This document shows, piece after piece, positions 35,500-44,267 of a stretch of DNA of 64,000 nt (the stretch's first letter is position 1; each line of letters starts with the position of its first letter). The stretch comes from Planctomycetaceae bacterium (lineage in GTDB: Bacteria > Planctomycetota > Planctomycetia > Pirellulales > Pirellulaceae): positions 1-64,000 of the forward strand of contig RECD01000145.1 in NCBI GenBank assembly GCA_007694185.1, in the 5' to 3' direction. Both the position numbers and the translations under genes were made by a program. The notes below the pieces were generated by a model that made no database searches, was not told the DNA's origin, and worked only from the letters and a program-made list of their open reading frames with translations.

Positions 35500-36696
35500 T
35501 CAACCGAGCACCTGACCGATCGCCTCGCAGAGTCGCTCGACGTTGTCGGGGGTCACCCCCGCGACGTTGATGCGGCCACTGCCAACGATATAGATGCCGT
35601 AGCGGTTCCGCAGCAAATCGCATTGCATGGGAGTCAAACCGGTGTAACTGAACATGCCTTTTTGAGCGAGCAGAAACGAGAAGTCACGGTCGGCACCGCC
35701 GCCACGCAGTGCCTCCACCAAGCGCTGTCGGGTTTGGGCGATCCGCTCCCGCATCTGTTCGAGTTCTTGATGCCACAGGTTGGTCAGTTCGAGATCGGTC
35801 AAAACCGTCGCGACGATCGCCGCGCCGTGCCGAGGCGGATTGCTGTAATTCGCCCTCACCGCCCGTTTCAATTGGCTCACCGCTGCCGCCGCGCTTCCCG
35901 CGTCGCGAGTCACCACCGCCGCCGTCCCGACCCGTTCGCTGTACAGACCGAAATTCTTAGAAAAGGAGCTGGCCAGGACCAATTCGTCACAAACCGTCAA
36001 GAGCGTTCGCAGCCCCTCGGCATCCTTGTCCAAGCCGTCGCCGAAACCCTGGTATGCGAAATCGACCATCGGCAGCAAGCCTCGGGCGCTGAGCACCTCA
36101 GCGACCTGGCGCCACTGGTCCGGCAGCAAGTCGACCCCGGTCGGGTTGTGGCAACAAGCGTGCAACAAAACCACGTCGCCTGGCCGGGACTTGGTTTCCA
36201 AGTCCTCCAGCATCGCGGGAAAATCGAGCCCCGTCTTGGAGGCGTCGAGGTAGCGGTAGGCATGGGTCGCCAAACCGGCGGCCGAGAAAACGTTGATGTG
36301 ATTTTCCCAGGTCGGGTTGGAAACCCAGACGGTAGTGGCGGGCATGTGCGAGGCAAGAAAATCGGCAGCCACGCGGACGCCACCCGTACCGCCGGGGGTC
36401 TGAACCATCGCGACCCGGTCGGCCTCGACCGCGTCACCGAAAACCAGTTGCCGGGCCAGATCGCGGTAATCCGCCAAACCGTCGATCCCCAGGTACGTCT
36501 TGGTCGTTTCATGATCGAGCAGGTAGCGTTCGGCCCGTTTGACGCACTCGAGCACCGGCGTCCGCCCCGCGGCATCCTTGTAGACCCCGACAGCAAGATT
36601 GATTTTCTCGGGGTTCGGATCGGCCTGAAAAGCCTCGGACAGGCCCAAAATCGCGTCGGGGGGTGCGGCCCTGAGGGTCTCAAACATGCTTGCCAT
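35500..36696 (-). CDS. Aspartate/aromatic aminotransferase (AspC/TyrB class)
   Basis: 398 aa, full length, class I PLP enzyme. The Schiff-base lysine is K247 (ASSFSKNFGLYSERVG). CHNPTGVDL, GIDGLADYRDL and the N-terminal INLAVGVYKDAAGRTPVL are typical of AspC/TyrB. It moves amino groups between glutamate and oxaloacetate or aromatic 2-oxo acids in the cytoplasm. The C-terminal domain is intact (GMFSYTGL). AspC versus TyrB cannot be decided by eye. It is divergent from the GMC oxidoreductase gene. Confidence 0.92.
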   Translation of the reverse strand: MASMFETLRAAPPDAILGLSEAFQADPNPEKINLAVGVYKDAAGRTPVLECVKRAERYLLDHETTKTYLGIDGLADYRDLARQLVFGDAVEADRVAMVQTPGGTGGVRVAADFLASHMPATTVWVSNPTWENHINVFSAAGLATHAYRYLDASKTGLDFPAMLEDLETKSRPGDVVLLHACCHNPTGVDLLPDQWRQVAEVLSARGLLPMVDFAYQGFGDGLDKDAEGLRTLLTVCDELVLASSFSKNFGLYSERVGTAAVVTRDAGSAAAAVSQLKRAVRANYSNPPRHGAAIVATVLTDLELTNLWHQELEQMRERIAQTRQRLVEALRGGGADRDFSFLLAQKGMFSYTGLTPMQCDLLRNRYGIYIVGSGRINVAGVTPDNVERLCEAIGQVLG

Positions 36697-36776
36697 CGAA
36701 TGCGTTCGTGATAAAACCGCGACGGTGCGGCAGTCGAAATCGTAATGTTCCCCGCCGGCTTCCGCGAGACCTTCCG

Positions 36777-38345
36777 ATGCCCGACCCTTTTGACTTCCTG
36801 ATCGTCGGCGGCGGCTCGGCGGGTTGCGTCGTCGCGCGGGTCTTGGCCGACCGCGGTTGGCGGATCGGGCTAATCGAGCCCGGTCCGGATCAACCCGCTA
36901 GCAAGGTCCCCGCCGATTACTTACGGGCATTTCGTTCCGCAGAGGACTGGGACTTCGAAACCGAACCGCAGCCCGCCTTAGCCGGTCGTCGCATCCGCCA
37001 GCCGAGAGGCAGGGGGCTGGGCGGGTCGACCCGCATCAACGCGATGATTTGGTACCCGCCCCGAGATGTCGACCTGCGCCGACTGGCCCGTCACGGCGGA
37101 ACGCATTGGTCCGCTGCGGATTTGCGAGCCAGCCTCACCGAAGTAACGACCTGGGTGTCCCCTGAGTCACCTCGGTGGTTGTCCGAAGCGAGCTCCCGAT
37201 TTCTGAAAGTTGCCCGACCGGCGATCGAGCCGCCGCACGCTTACCATCGGATGTCCGATCGGTCAGGCCGCCGGACGGCCGCCGAGTTGCTGACCGGCTG
37301 CGACCGGATCCGCAGGATCACCGGGTCGGTCGACCGTGTCCTGTTCGCGGAAGGCACGGAAAGCCCCGGCCTGGCGCCGGCCGGCGCGGAGCGATCGACG
37401 CGGGCAACCGGCGTGTGGCTCCGTCCCGACGCCCTCGACTCGCCCCATGTCGTGTCGGCAAATCGCGGGGTGATTTTGTGTTCCGGTTCGCTCGGTTCCC
37501 CCTGTATCCTGATCCGCAGCGGCATCGGCCCACGGGACGTGCTGCAAACCTGCGGGATTCGGCCGAGGCTTCTGCTCGAAGCGGTCGGTCGCAACCTGAT
37601 CGACCACTTGATCATGCCCTGCATTTTCGAGTTGCCGGAGTCCGCCCGCTTCGCCCCACGGCCAACGCCGCGGGACTTGGCGCGGTGGCAGGTCTCCGGT
37701 AGCGGTCCACTCTCCAGCAACCTGGCAGAAGTCGGAGCGATCTACCCGCTGGTCGTGGACGACAATCCGAAAATCCGTCGCCCCCGTCAAACCGACACCG
37801 TGGGACAGACAGCGGAAACCGCCATCCAGGTCCACGTGACTCCGACCCATTATTTGCTGCATCCTGACTCGCGAGCCCCCGCAGCGATGACGATCGGTGT
37901 CAACCTGTGTCAGCCCCGCTCGCGAGGTCGGGTATGGCCCGTTTCCGTCGATTCGACTGCCGCACCGTCGATCGATCCGGGATACCTGACCAGCCCCGAG
38001 GACCTGACAGAATTGGTCGCCGCGGTCGGCGTCGCGCGCGAATTGGCGAGCTCACCCCCGCTAGCAAGCTGGGTCTGCGGCGAAAGCCTGCCGGGCGTTC
38101 GGCGTGATTCGACCGCGGCGACAGAACGCGCGATTCGCAGGTACGCTCAAACGCTGTACCATCCGGTCGGGACCTGCCGGATGTCGGCACTCGGTGACGG
38201 GGTTGTCGATCCTGACTGCCGCGTAAAAGGTACTCACAACCTGTGGGTGATCGACGCGGCGGTGCTGGGCGACATCCCGTCCGTGAATCCCAACGCCACG
38301 ATCATGATGCTGGCGCACTTGGCGGCAACGCGGCTGGCCGTTTGA
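36777..38345 (+). CDS. GMC-family FAD-dependent oxidoreductase
   Basis: 522 aa. The N-terminal FAD-binding fold (FLIVGGGSAGCVVARVLAD, about 7-25) and GMC signature 1 (RGRGLGGSTRINAMIWYPP) are followed by the C-terminal region YHPVGTCRMS and DAAVLGDIPSVNPNATIMMLAHLAA. Choline dehydrogenase-like members oxidise alcohols; the substrate is not evident here. No signal peptide is seen. The ATG at 36777 opens the conserved fold. Its last 44 bases overlap the 3' end of the convergent NAD(P)-binding gene. Confidence 0.88.
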   Translation: MPDPFDFLIVGGGSAGCVVARVLADRGWRIGLIEPGPDQPASKVPADYLRAFRSAEDWDFETEPQPALAGRRIRQPRGRGLGGSTRINAMIWYPPRDVDLRRLARHGGTHWSAADLRASLTEVTTWVSPESPRWLSEASSRFLKVARPAIEPPHAYHRMSDRSGRRTAAELLTGCDRIRRITGSVDRVLFAEGTESPGLAPAGAERSTRATGVWLRPDALDSPHVVSANRGVILCSGSLGSPCILIRSGIGPRDVLQTCGIRPRLLLEAVGRNLIDHLIMPCIFELPESARFAPRPTPRDLARWQVSGSGPLSSNLAEVGAIYPLVVDDNPKIRRPRQTDTVGQTAETAIQVHVTPTHYLLHPDSRAPAAMTIGVNLCQPRSRGRVWPVSVDSTAAPSIDPGYLTSPEDLTELVAAVGVARELASSPPLASWVCGESLPGVRRDSTAATERAIRRYAQTLYHPVGTCRMSALGDGVVDPDCRVKGTHNLWVIDAAVLGDIPSVNPNATIMMLAHLAATRLAV

Positions 38346-38967
38346 GCATTTTCAACGCGCAATTTCCTCCCCACCCTTCGCGAACCGCCAGGTGGATGTA
38401 GAGCATCGCGGTCGCCTCAAGGTAGCGGGCGTTGCGAAGCGGCCCCGCGTCCACCGGTTCCATGCCGAGTTGCCGGATGAGATCGGCGACGATCCGCTTG
38501 GCTTCGTCCTCGTCACCACAGTAGAACTGGGTCGCGCGGTGGTCCCCGTAGACCGGGTCGGCCAACGTCGCGACGCTGCTGGTGTTGAAGGCCTTGACCA
38601 CCCGAGCCGTGGGGGCCCACATCGCCATCCGCTCACCCGCCGAATCGTTATGACCGACTTGCAAGCCGTCGAACGTGGCGTTCAACGGGTTGGTGCAATC
38701 GACCAACACGGCCTGATGAAAGTCGACGACCGAGCTCAAAATGGCAGACGCCTGGTCATAGGGAGCCGCGTAAATCACCACCTCAGCGCCCGAAACCGCC
38801 GCCAGCAATCCGGCCACCTTGCATCTGGCAGGGGACTCGGCGAGCACGCGGCGGGCCTTGGCGCCGGCGGGGTCACGACTGGCAAAAGAGACGTCGTGCC
38901 CGGCCGCCACGAGACGTCGGCCGAGGACCGAACCGAGGTTGCCGGTTCCGATGATCGCAATGTTCAT
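38302..38967 (-). CDS. NADPH-dependent F420 reductase-like oxidoreductase
   Basis: 221 aa. It opens with a dinucleotide-binding fold (MNIAIIGTGNLGSVLGRRL) and matches the small F420-dependent NADP oxidoreductase family: SRDP, AAPYD, DCTNPLNATF, VKAFNTSS and FYCGDEDEAKRIVADLIRQLG. It transfers hydride between NAD(P)H and F420 or a related cofactor in archetypes. Here the cofactor partner is uncertain because F420 synthesis is not in view. Its 3' end overlaps the convergent GMC gene by 44 bases. Confidence 0.83.
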   Translation of the reverse strand: MNIAIIGTGNLGSVLGRRLVAAGHDVSFASRDPAGAKARRVLAESPARCKVAGLLAAVSGAEVVIYAAPYDQASAILSSVVDFHQAVLVDCTNPLNATFDGLQVGHNDSAGERMAMWAPTARVVKAFNTSSVATLADPVYGDHRATQFYCGDEDEAKRIVADLIRQLGMEPVDAGPLRNARYLEATAMLYIHLAVREGWGGNCALKMLKRPAALPPSAPAS

Positions 38968-39099
38968 GGCTCGATTGGCTCGATCAGGACGGCCTGATCA
39001 GGAGGAAAGACTTCTGAGTTGGGAATACGGTGCCACGCGGTGAAACATGTCCCCCCCCGGCCCCGGCGGTTTTCCGAGCGGCCGGTGTCGCAACCACCG

Positions 39100-40293
39100 T
39101 CAGCAACGCCGAACCCGATCCAGCAGCGTGATGCCGATCGTGATCAGCACCAAATTACCCAGCCAGACCGCGTACGGCGGCCACGCACCCGATTTGGCCT
39201 GATCGAAGCCGAGGATGAATAATGCGTAATACAGCACCATCGTCGGCAGGAAGCATATACCGAAATTCGTCCAGTAGTCAGCGGTCCGGGTGATGATTGC
39301 GAGTGGCGCCCCGACCAACACGAAGCACAAGCAACTGAACCCTTGAGACCAGCGGCGCCAGGGCTCCGTATGCAATTTCGCCATCCGATACTTGCTGCCC
39401 TTGATTTTCTCCTCGAGCGCCACACCGCCCGAACCGGCGATTTCTTCCCACCGCGCCCCGAGCAAGGCAAAACCGGTGTGAGCAGCCAGTTCGCCGATCG
39501 CTTGGCGCGTTCGCCGCTCTTGAGCGATCGTTTCGGGACCGATTTCCAACAACGACAAGGCACTGGGGGAAGCACTGCTGACATCACGTTTCCGCAACGC
39601 TTTACCGAGGGAGATCCGAAACTCGGTCTCGCCTGGCCAGATCCCCTCGAAGCCTCCCCCGCCCTCGACCTGACTGTCGGTCACATGCAGCACCAGAGTC
39701 TCGGCATCCGAATCGAGACGCAGACTCCCTTCGCGGGCGGTCAATTCGATCAAGCTTCCATTTCGCGAACGGATCTTCACCGTGGGATGGATCAGCCGAC
39801 GACCGTCAACGTCCTGGACGTGAATCGTGAATCCGTGGCTGGAGCTGTAGGTGTGCTGAGACTGCAAGAACCGATAGGCGATGTCCTCCAACGATTGCAA
39901 CACGACCCGCGAAACGCCGGGCTTGCCCCAAGACACGGTCAAGTCGCTTAACACGACAACGCAGGGGCTGAGCACGACCGCAAACACCAACGCCGGTTTG
40001 ATCACTTGCAGCGGCGACACGCCAATCGCCTTGATCGTCGAGACCTCCCCATCGGCAGACATCCGGCCGTAGACGCAACAGACCGAAAAGAGGGCGGTCG
40101 CCGGTACGGAATGCTGAAGACTCAGCGGCAGGACATACGGCAGCAGTTGCAGCACGGACAACGGCCCCAAGCCCTCGCGCAACAACTCCCGCCCGACGCC
40201 GATCAATAAAATCAACAGCGTGAGCGTGAACAGCGCGACGACGAAAATCTTGACGATTTCGCCGACAATGTAGCGGGTAATGCGGCTGGTCAT
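39100..40293 (-). CDS. LptF/LptG-type lipopolysaccharide export permease
   Basis: 397 aa. The layout is that of YjgP/YjgQ: three N-terminal helices (about 12-110, including ALFTLTLLILLIGVGRELL), a long periplasmic beta domain (about 140-260), and three C-terminal helices. YGRMSADGEVSTIKAIGVSPLQVIKPAL is a strong family element. It takes part in LPS transport from the inner membrane. Only one copy is here, and LptF versus LptG cannot be told. ATG 40293 is used; a GTG four codons earlier is possible. It follows the MoxR operon by 72 bases. Confidence 0.87.
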   Translation of the reverse strand: MTSRITRYIVGEIVKIFVVALFTLTLLILLIGVGRELLREGLGPLSVLQLLPYVLPLSLQHSVPATALFSVCCVYGRMSADGEVSTIKAIGVSPLQVIKPALVFAVVLSPCVVVLSDLTVSWGKPGVSRVVLQSLEDIAYRFLQSQHTYSSSHGFTIHVQDVDGRRLIHPTVKIRSRNGSLIELTAREGSLRLDSDAETLVLHVTDSQVEGGGGFEGIWPGETEFRISLGKALRKRDVSSASPSALSLLEIGPETIAQERRTRQAIGELAAHTGFALLGARWEEIAGSGGVALEEKIKGSKYRMAKLHTEPWRRWSQGFSCLCFVLVGAPLAIITRTADYWTNFGICFLPTMVLYYALFILGFDQAKSGAWPPYAVWLGNLVLITIGITLLDRVRRC

Positions 40294-40365
40294 GAAAGTT
40301 TCCACCGGGGCGAACTTCCAGCTCTACCAAAACCCACGTCCGGAATACAGGTCAACTCGGCCGAT

Positions 40366-41628
40366 TCAAGACCCCGACCCGGCGTCTTCAGACCCAGCAG
40401 CCATACCGGGAAGACGCCCGGCCCCAGACCCCGCTGGATCGCCGCGCTCGGCTTCCAGGGTGCCTGGCTGCGGAGTGCCAAGCCGCTCCGTTGCAGCAGG
40501 TTCCTTGGTCGCAGGATCGGTGCCCGGCTCCGTGAGCCGGGTCTGAGCCGCCCGATAGAGCTTTGCCAACCGAACCAGAGTCGGCAAGACAGCGGCCTCG
40601 TAGTCAGCCTCGCCGAGGTCGGCGCGTCGGTCATGCAGACGCTCCAACTCCGCTTCGAGTTCGTTGCGTTGGACCACTTCCTCCGGCGTGAAAGGGATGC
40701 GTTCGCTGTCCGGTGCGAGCGTGATTTTGGCGGCCAAGCCGCCGTCGAGAGAACGGGTAGGATCTCCCGTTTTGGCGACCGCACGCGTGCCTCGAAATGC
40801 CGTCGCCGGCGTTCCTAAGCCGTCTGCGTTGTCGTCCAGCAAAGCATTTTCGGTCAACAGTCGGCCGGAGGTTTGGTAGAACCGCCGAACCCCGGCAGCG
40901 CCCGCAAGAAACGCCTCCAGCACCGAGACCTCTCCATCGTGATCGAGGTCCGAATGAGGATCGAGGATCGCGGCAGAGACATACTCGCCAAACCGGGCAT
41001 AGTTCTGCTCGATGCCGCTTTGGGTCGCAGTCACGATGACACGATTTTCACCCGAAAGCGCATTGATGAACGGACCGCTGGCTGAAAAGGCGGCGATCAC
41101 GACCAACGGCCGACGAATGTCTCGAACCCACCCCGCCAAGTCGTCCCCAGAAACATCCGGCCCGCGAAGGTTGAACTTCGCTATATTTTGCCCGAACGTG
41201 CCATGGCCGAGCAGGATCAGCCAAACCGGCTCGGAGCGATCCGGATCGAGCGCCGTCAACGCCATCTGCAACCGCTCGCGGTCGGTCAGGCCCGCCGCGG
41301 CGTCGCCCGCAACCGACTTTTCATCGCCGATTCGCGTGAAGCCGGCGCCGGATCGCCGGGCGGCTTCTTCCCAGGAATCGGCCCACCCCGTGAAGGCCTC
41401 GCCAAACTCCGGTTCACCCCCGGCACCGACAACCACGATCATGTCGGGCGCCGCATCGGGCCGCTGGGCGGCGGCCGGTCGCGCGGACGCCATGGCACCC
41501 CAGCCGATTAGCAGCGGGACCAGCCAAAGCCGGAGCCCAAGGGACAGGTAGCCGGCGTCTCCGAACCTGTCCCCACAGGAACGGGATGGGGAGCTGGCCG
41601 CGGTCGAATGACGGGAGCGAAGTTTCAT
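40366..41628 (-). CDS. Caspase-fold (C13/C14-like) protein probably lacking the catalytic Cys
   Basis: 420 aa with an N-terminal hydrophobic export signal (about 33-54). A caspase-like core includes the His motif LLGHGTF (H142) and, where an ACxSG-type cysteine is expected, AAFSASG (about 179-185). Ser/Ala stand there and no Cys is near. EF-hand/dockerin-like DLDHDGEVSVLEAF and DDNADG follow, then a long helical tail. Position and exported signal suggest an envelope protein. The catalytic role is doubtful: it may be a pseudo-enzyme or use Ser. Its start overlaps the previous stop by 4 bases (ATGA), with GGAAGG upstream. Confidence 0.68.
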   Translation of the reverse strand: MKLRSRHSTAASSPSRSCGDRFGDAGYLSLGLRLWLVPLLIGWGAMASARPAAAQRPDAAPDMIVVVGAGGEPEFGEAFTGWADSWEEAARRSGAGFTRIGDEKSVAGDAAAGLTDRERLQMALTALDPDRSEPVWLILLGHGTFGQNIAKFNLRGPDVSGDDLAGWVRDIRRPLVVIAAFSASGPFINALSGENRVIVTATQSGIEQNYARFGEYVSAAILDPHSDLDHDGEVSVLEAFLAGAAGVRRFYQTSGRLLTENALLDDNADGLGTPATAFRGTRAVAKTGDPTRSLDGGLAAKITLAPDSERIPFTPEEVVQRNELEAELERLHDRRADLGEADYEAAVLPTLVRLAKLYRAAQTRLTEPGTDPATKEPAATERLGTPQPGTLEAERGDPAGSGAGRLPGMAAGSEDAGSGS

Positions 41629-44267
41629 GGCAAGCCCTTCCAACGCCGTATTCCCCATTCGCCACACAGACAAAGGATTGCCAACATCATGACCCAGGGA
41701 CGATGCCAAATCGGATAGACCCAAGCTTGAGTCACCGGAACCTTGCGGGACGGGAGACTGGCGACAAAGGCGTCCAATCGGTCGGCGTCGACGAGTTCGC
41801 CTCCGGTGGCGTCAGCCAAACGCTCCAGCCCCGACCGGTTGACGGTCAATTGTCGGAACTCGGCCGCACTCGGATCGGCCGTCCAACCCGTCTGGGCTTC
41901 CCCCACCTCACTAGCGTCCTCGGCGACCACCCGTGCGGTGACCCGGTATCCTCCTGGTTCACGAGCCCAATAACGTGCGACGTAGCGTCCGGGCAGGTCC
42001 CAATCGGCCTCGGCCGTGAGCGTGAACGGTTCACCGGCGGGACCGTCGTCCCCCGAACTTGCGGGCGGGGTGATCTCCAACCGAACCGTCGCGTTCTCGA
42101 CCGGCCCGAAGGTCTCATCCCAAACCGTGGTAACCAAACGCACCGGTTCGCCAGGGTCGTCACTGGCGATCACACGACACTCGACACGTCGCGGGGACTC
42201 GTTGACCAACCAGCGGGTGATCTGGCGCCAAGCCTGCGCGGGATCGTCTCGGGCGGGGAATGTCTCGGCTGAACTTGGGCCGCCCCTCGTCGGGTCACCC
42301 TCCTGCTCGCCCACCGCCAGCGGCGAGCCGACCAAACCGGCGGACGACCCGGAGAATCGTCGCGTGGAGAGCGGGCGGCGCATCGACCAACGCCACAAGT
42401 CACCCAGCGGAATGGCCACGGTTCGCCCTTTACCGAATCGCTGGGCCGCGATCGCCGGGGTGACATCTCCCTCGGGATCGCGAACCATCGCCAAGACCGA
42501 CGCGCCCGGCTTGGCAAGACCGGTCGGCGAGCGGGTTTGGAAAGCCGGCATCCCCGCGATCCGGTCTGCCTCGGCCCGCTCCGTTTCACGCAGCCGTACC
42601 CACGGTTGCAACATGCCTTCGCGGGTGAGTTCCAGCCGGTAACCTCGACCGATCCCGTTGGGGCCGCCCGCTGGCAAACCGGTCTCCACGCCGTCACGAT
42701 CCCGGGGCGGATAGAGCGGCGAAAGCTCTCCCAACGTGCCCTGGGCGAAGCGTTTTCCGGCGAAAGCCTCCGGACCACCCAACAGCATCAATCCGCCTCC
42801 CCGCTGGGCGACGAACCGGCGGAGCAGGCGAAGCTGATCCTGAGAAAAGAACTCGGGTTCGATGTCGTCAAGGATCACGGCATCGAACGGAAACAGCTCC
42901 TCCGCCGTCCTCGGAAAGCCACGCGCCAATTCGTCCGCGTCACGAACCCCCAATCGGATCAACACCGCCTCGTCGTAACGCTCGGCCGTTTCGCCGTCGG
43001 TTTCTTCCAACCCGACGAAGAGCGGATTCGAGGTGCTGACGTCACGATCTCGAAAGGTGAATTTGGCTTCTTTGTCCGCGATCCGTAGCAACCCGACCAA
43101 ATCGATTTCGGCGTCTTCCTGGAGCGCTCGGCGGAGGAACTTGAACTCCCAATTCGGCCGTCCGGCCAGGTACAGAATCCGGTGCGGACCACGAGAGCCC
43201 TCGACGGTCAACCAACGGGAATTATTCCGAAACGTGACTTCACCCGCGGCGGCGGGTGAATCCCACGTCGCACGGTCGGAAGGACGAAATACGGCAACCC
43301 GATAAAATCCGACTCCCTGACGGATCGGTCGAAAACGAAAGGTGACCTGCGTCCCACCCTGCGGCGCCGCTCGCCCCCCTGCCCCCCCCGCCGCCACAAC
43401 GTCAGTCGAATCACCAACATCGGCCTGGTCGACTTGGTCGCCCGGATCGGCTAGTTCTTCCCCACGATCAGATTCGGCCAACACGATGGCCTGCTCCTGA
43501 ACCACAACCCCGGTCTGGCCATCGGTCAATTGGACGATCGCCGGCTGGCCCGCCAGCCCGTCGGCCTCGACACGCACTCGCACGGTTACCGGGGCCGTTT
43601 CGAAATCGGAGCGACTGACGCTGACATCGGCGATCCGAGCGTCGACGATTCGCTCCTCGGCACGATGGACGACGGGATAAACCGGGAAACCGAGTTGAGA
43701 CCAATTGGGGGATCGCTCGGTGGGGACGTCGGTCGCATTCCCGTCGCTGAACAACAACACCCCAGCGACCGGTCGATCGCGCAGTCGGGTCGCCAAGCCT
43801 TCCAGACCGGTGGTCAGGGACGAAGCCCAGCCGTCCATCGGAAGCGTGTGCAAATCGGTGACGTTGTCCAAGCGGGAATCGAATGCATACGACCGGACAT
43901 CGAAGTCCTGCGCCAAACGGACCCGCCAAGCCTCCTCGGGCCGAACGAGCTGTCTCACCTGATCGGCGCGACTCGGCGATTCGGGGGTCGATTGCAACGC
44001 CATGCTGGCGCTGTTGTCGACCATCAGCACGACCAAGTTCGACTGAGGCTTGGGCCGCGTGCCGCTCCGCATCGGTTGGAGCAAACAGATTGCCAACAAA
44101 CCGATGGCCGAAAGCTTCAACACAGCAGCAAGGGCAGCGAAGCCGGTTTTGGGTCCAGGCGAGAAGGCATAATTCCAGAGCACCACGATCGCCAGGATGG
44201 CAGCGACGGCCAATGCCCAGCCCGCCCAGTGAGGCGCGCCCCAGACCCAATCTGCAAACGGGTTCAC
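41625..44267 (-). CDS. Large membrane protein with VWA and glutamine-amidotransferase-like domains
   Basis: 880 aa. Two N-terminal helices (about 15-34 and 45-64) precede a VWA-like domain with the MIDAS motif DNSAS (84-88). After a beta-rich middle is a GATase-like fold (FDAVILDDIEPEFFSQDQLRLL, RGGGLMLLGGPEAF). The start is a GTG overlapping the previous stop (GTGA). The catalytic Cys of true amidotransferases is not evident, so it is probably a ligand- or protein-binding module. Such proteins follow BatA in planctomycete MoxR operons. Function unknown. Confidence 0.75.
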   Translation of the reverse strand: MNPFADWVWGAPHWAGWALAVAAILAIVVLWNYAFSPGPKTGFAALAAVLKLSAIGLLAICLLQPMRSGTRPKPQSNLVVLMVDNSASMALQSTPESPSRADQVRQLVRPEEAWRVRLAQDFDVRSYAFDSRLDNVTDLHTLPMDGWASSLTTGLEGLATRLRDRPVAGVLLFSDGNATDVPTERSPNWSQLGFPVYPVVHRAEERIVDARIADVSVSRSDFETAPVTVRVRVEADGLAGQPAIVQLTDGQTGVVVQEQAIVLAESDRGEELADPGDQVDQADVGDSTDVVAAGGAGGRAAPQGGTQVTFRFRPIRQGVGFYRVAVFRPSDRATWDSPAAAGEVTFRNNSRWLTVEGSRGPHRILYLAGRPNWEFKFLRRALQEDAEIDLVGLLRIADKEAKFTFRDRDVSTSNPLFVGLEETDGETAERYDEAVLIRLGVRDADELARGFPRTAEELFPFDAVILDDIEPEFFSQDQLRLLRRFVAQRGGGLMLLGGPEAFAGKRFAQGTLGELSPLYPPRDRDGVETGLPAGGPNGIGRGYRLELTREGMLQPWVRLRETERAEADRIAGMPAFQTRSPTGLAKPGASVLAMVRDPEGDVTPAIAAQRFGKGRTVAIPLGDLWRWSMRRPLSTRRFSGSSAGLVGSPLAVGEQEGDPTRGGPSSAETFPARDDPAQAWRQITRWLVNESPRRVECRVIASDDPGEPVRLVTTVWDETFGPVENATVRLEITPPASSGDDGPAGEPFTLTAEADWDLPGRYVARYWAREPGGYRVTARVVAEDASEVGEAQTGWTADPSAAEFRQLTVNRSGLERLADATGGELVDADRLDAFVASLPSRKVPVTQAWVYPIWHRPWVMMLAILCLCGEWGIRRWKGLP

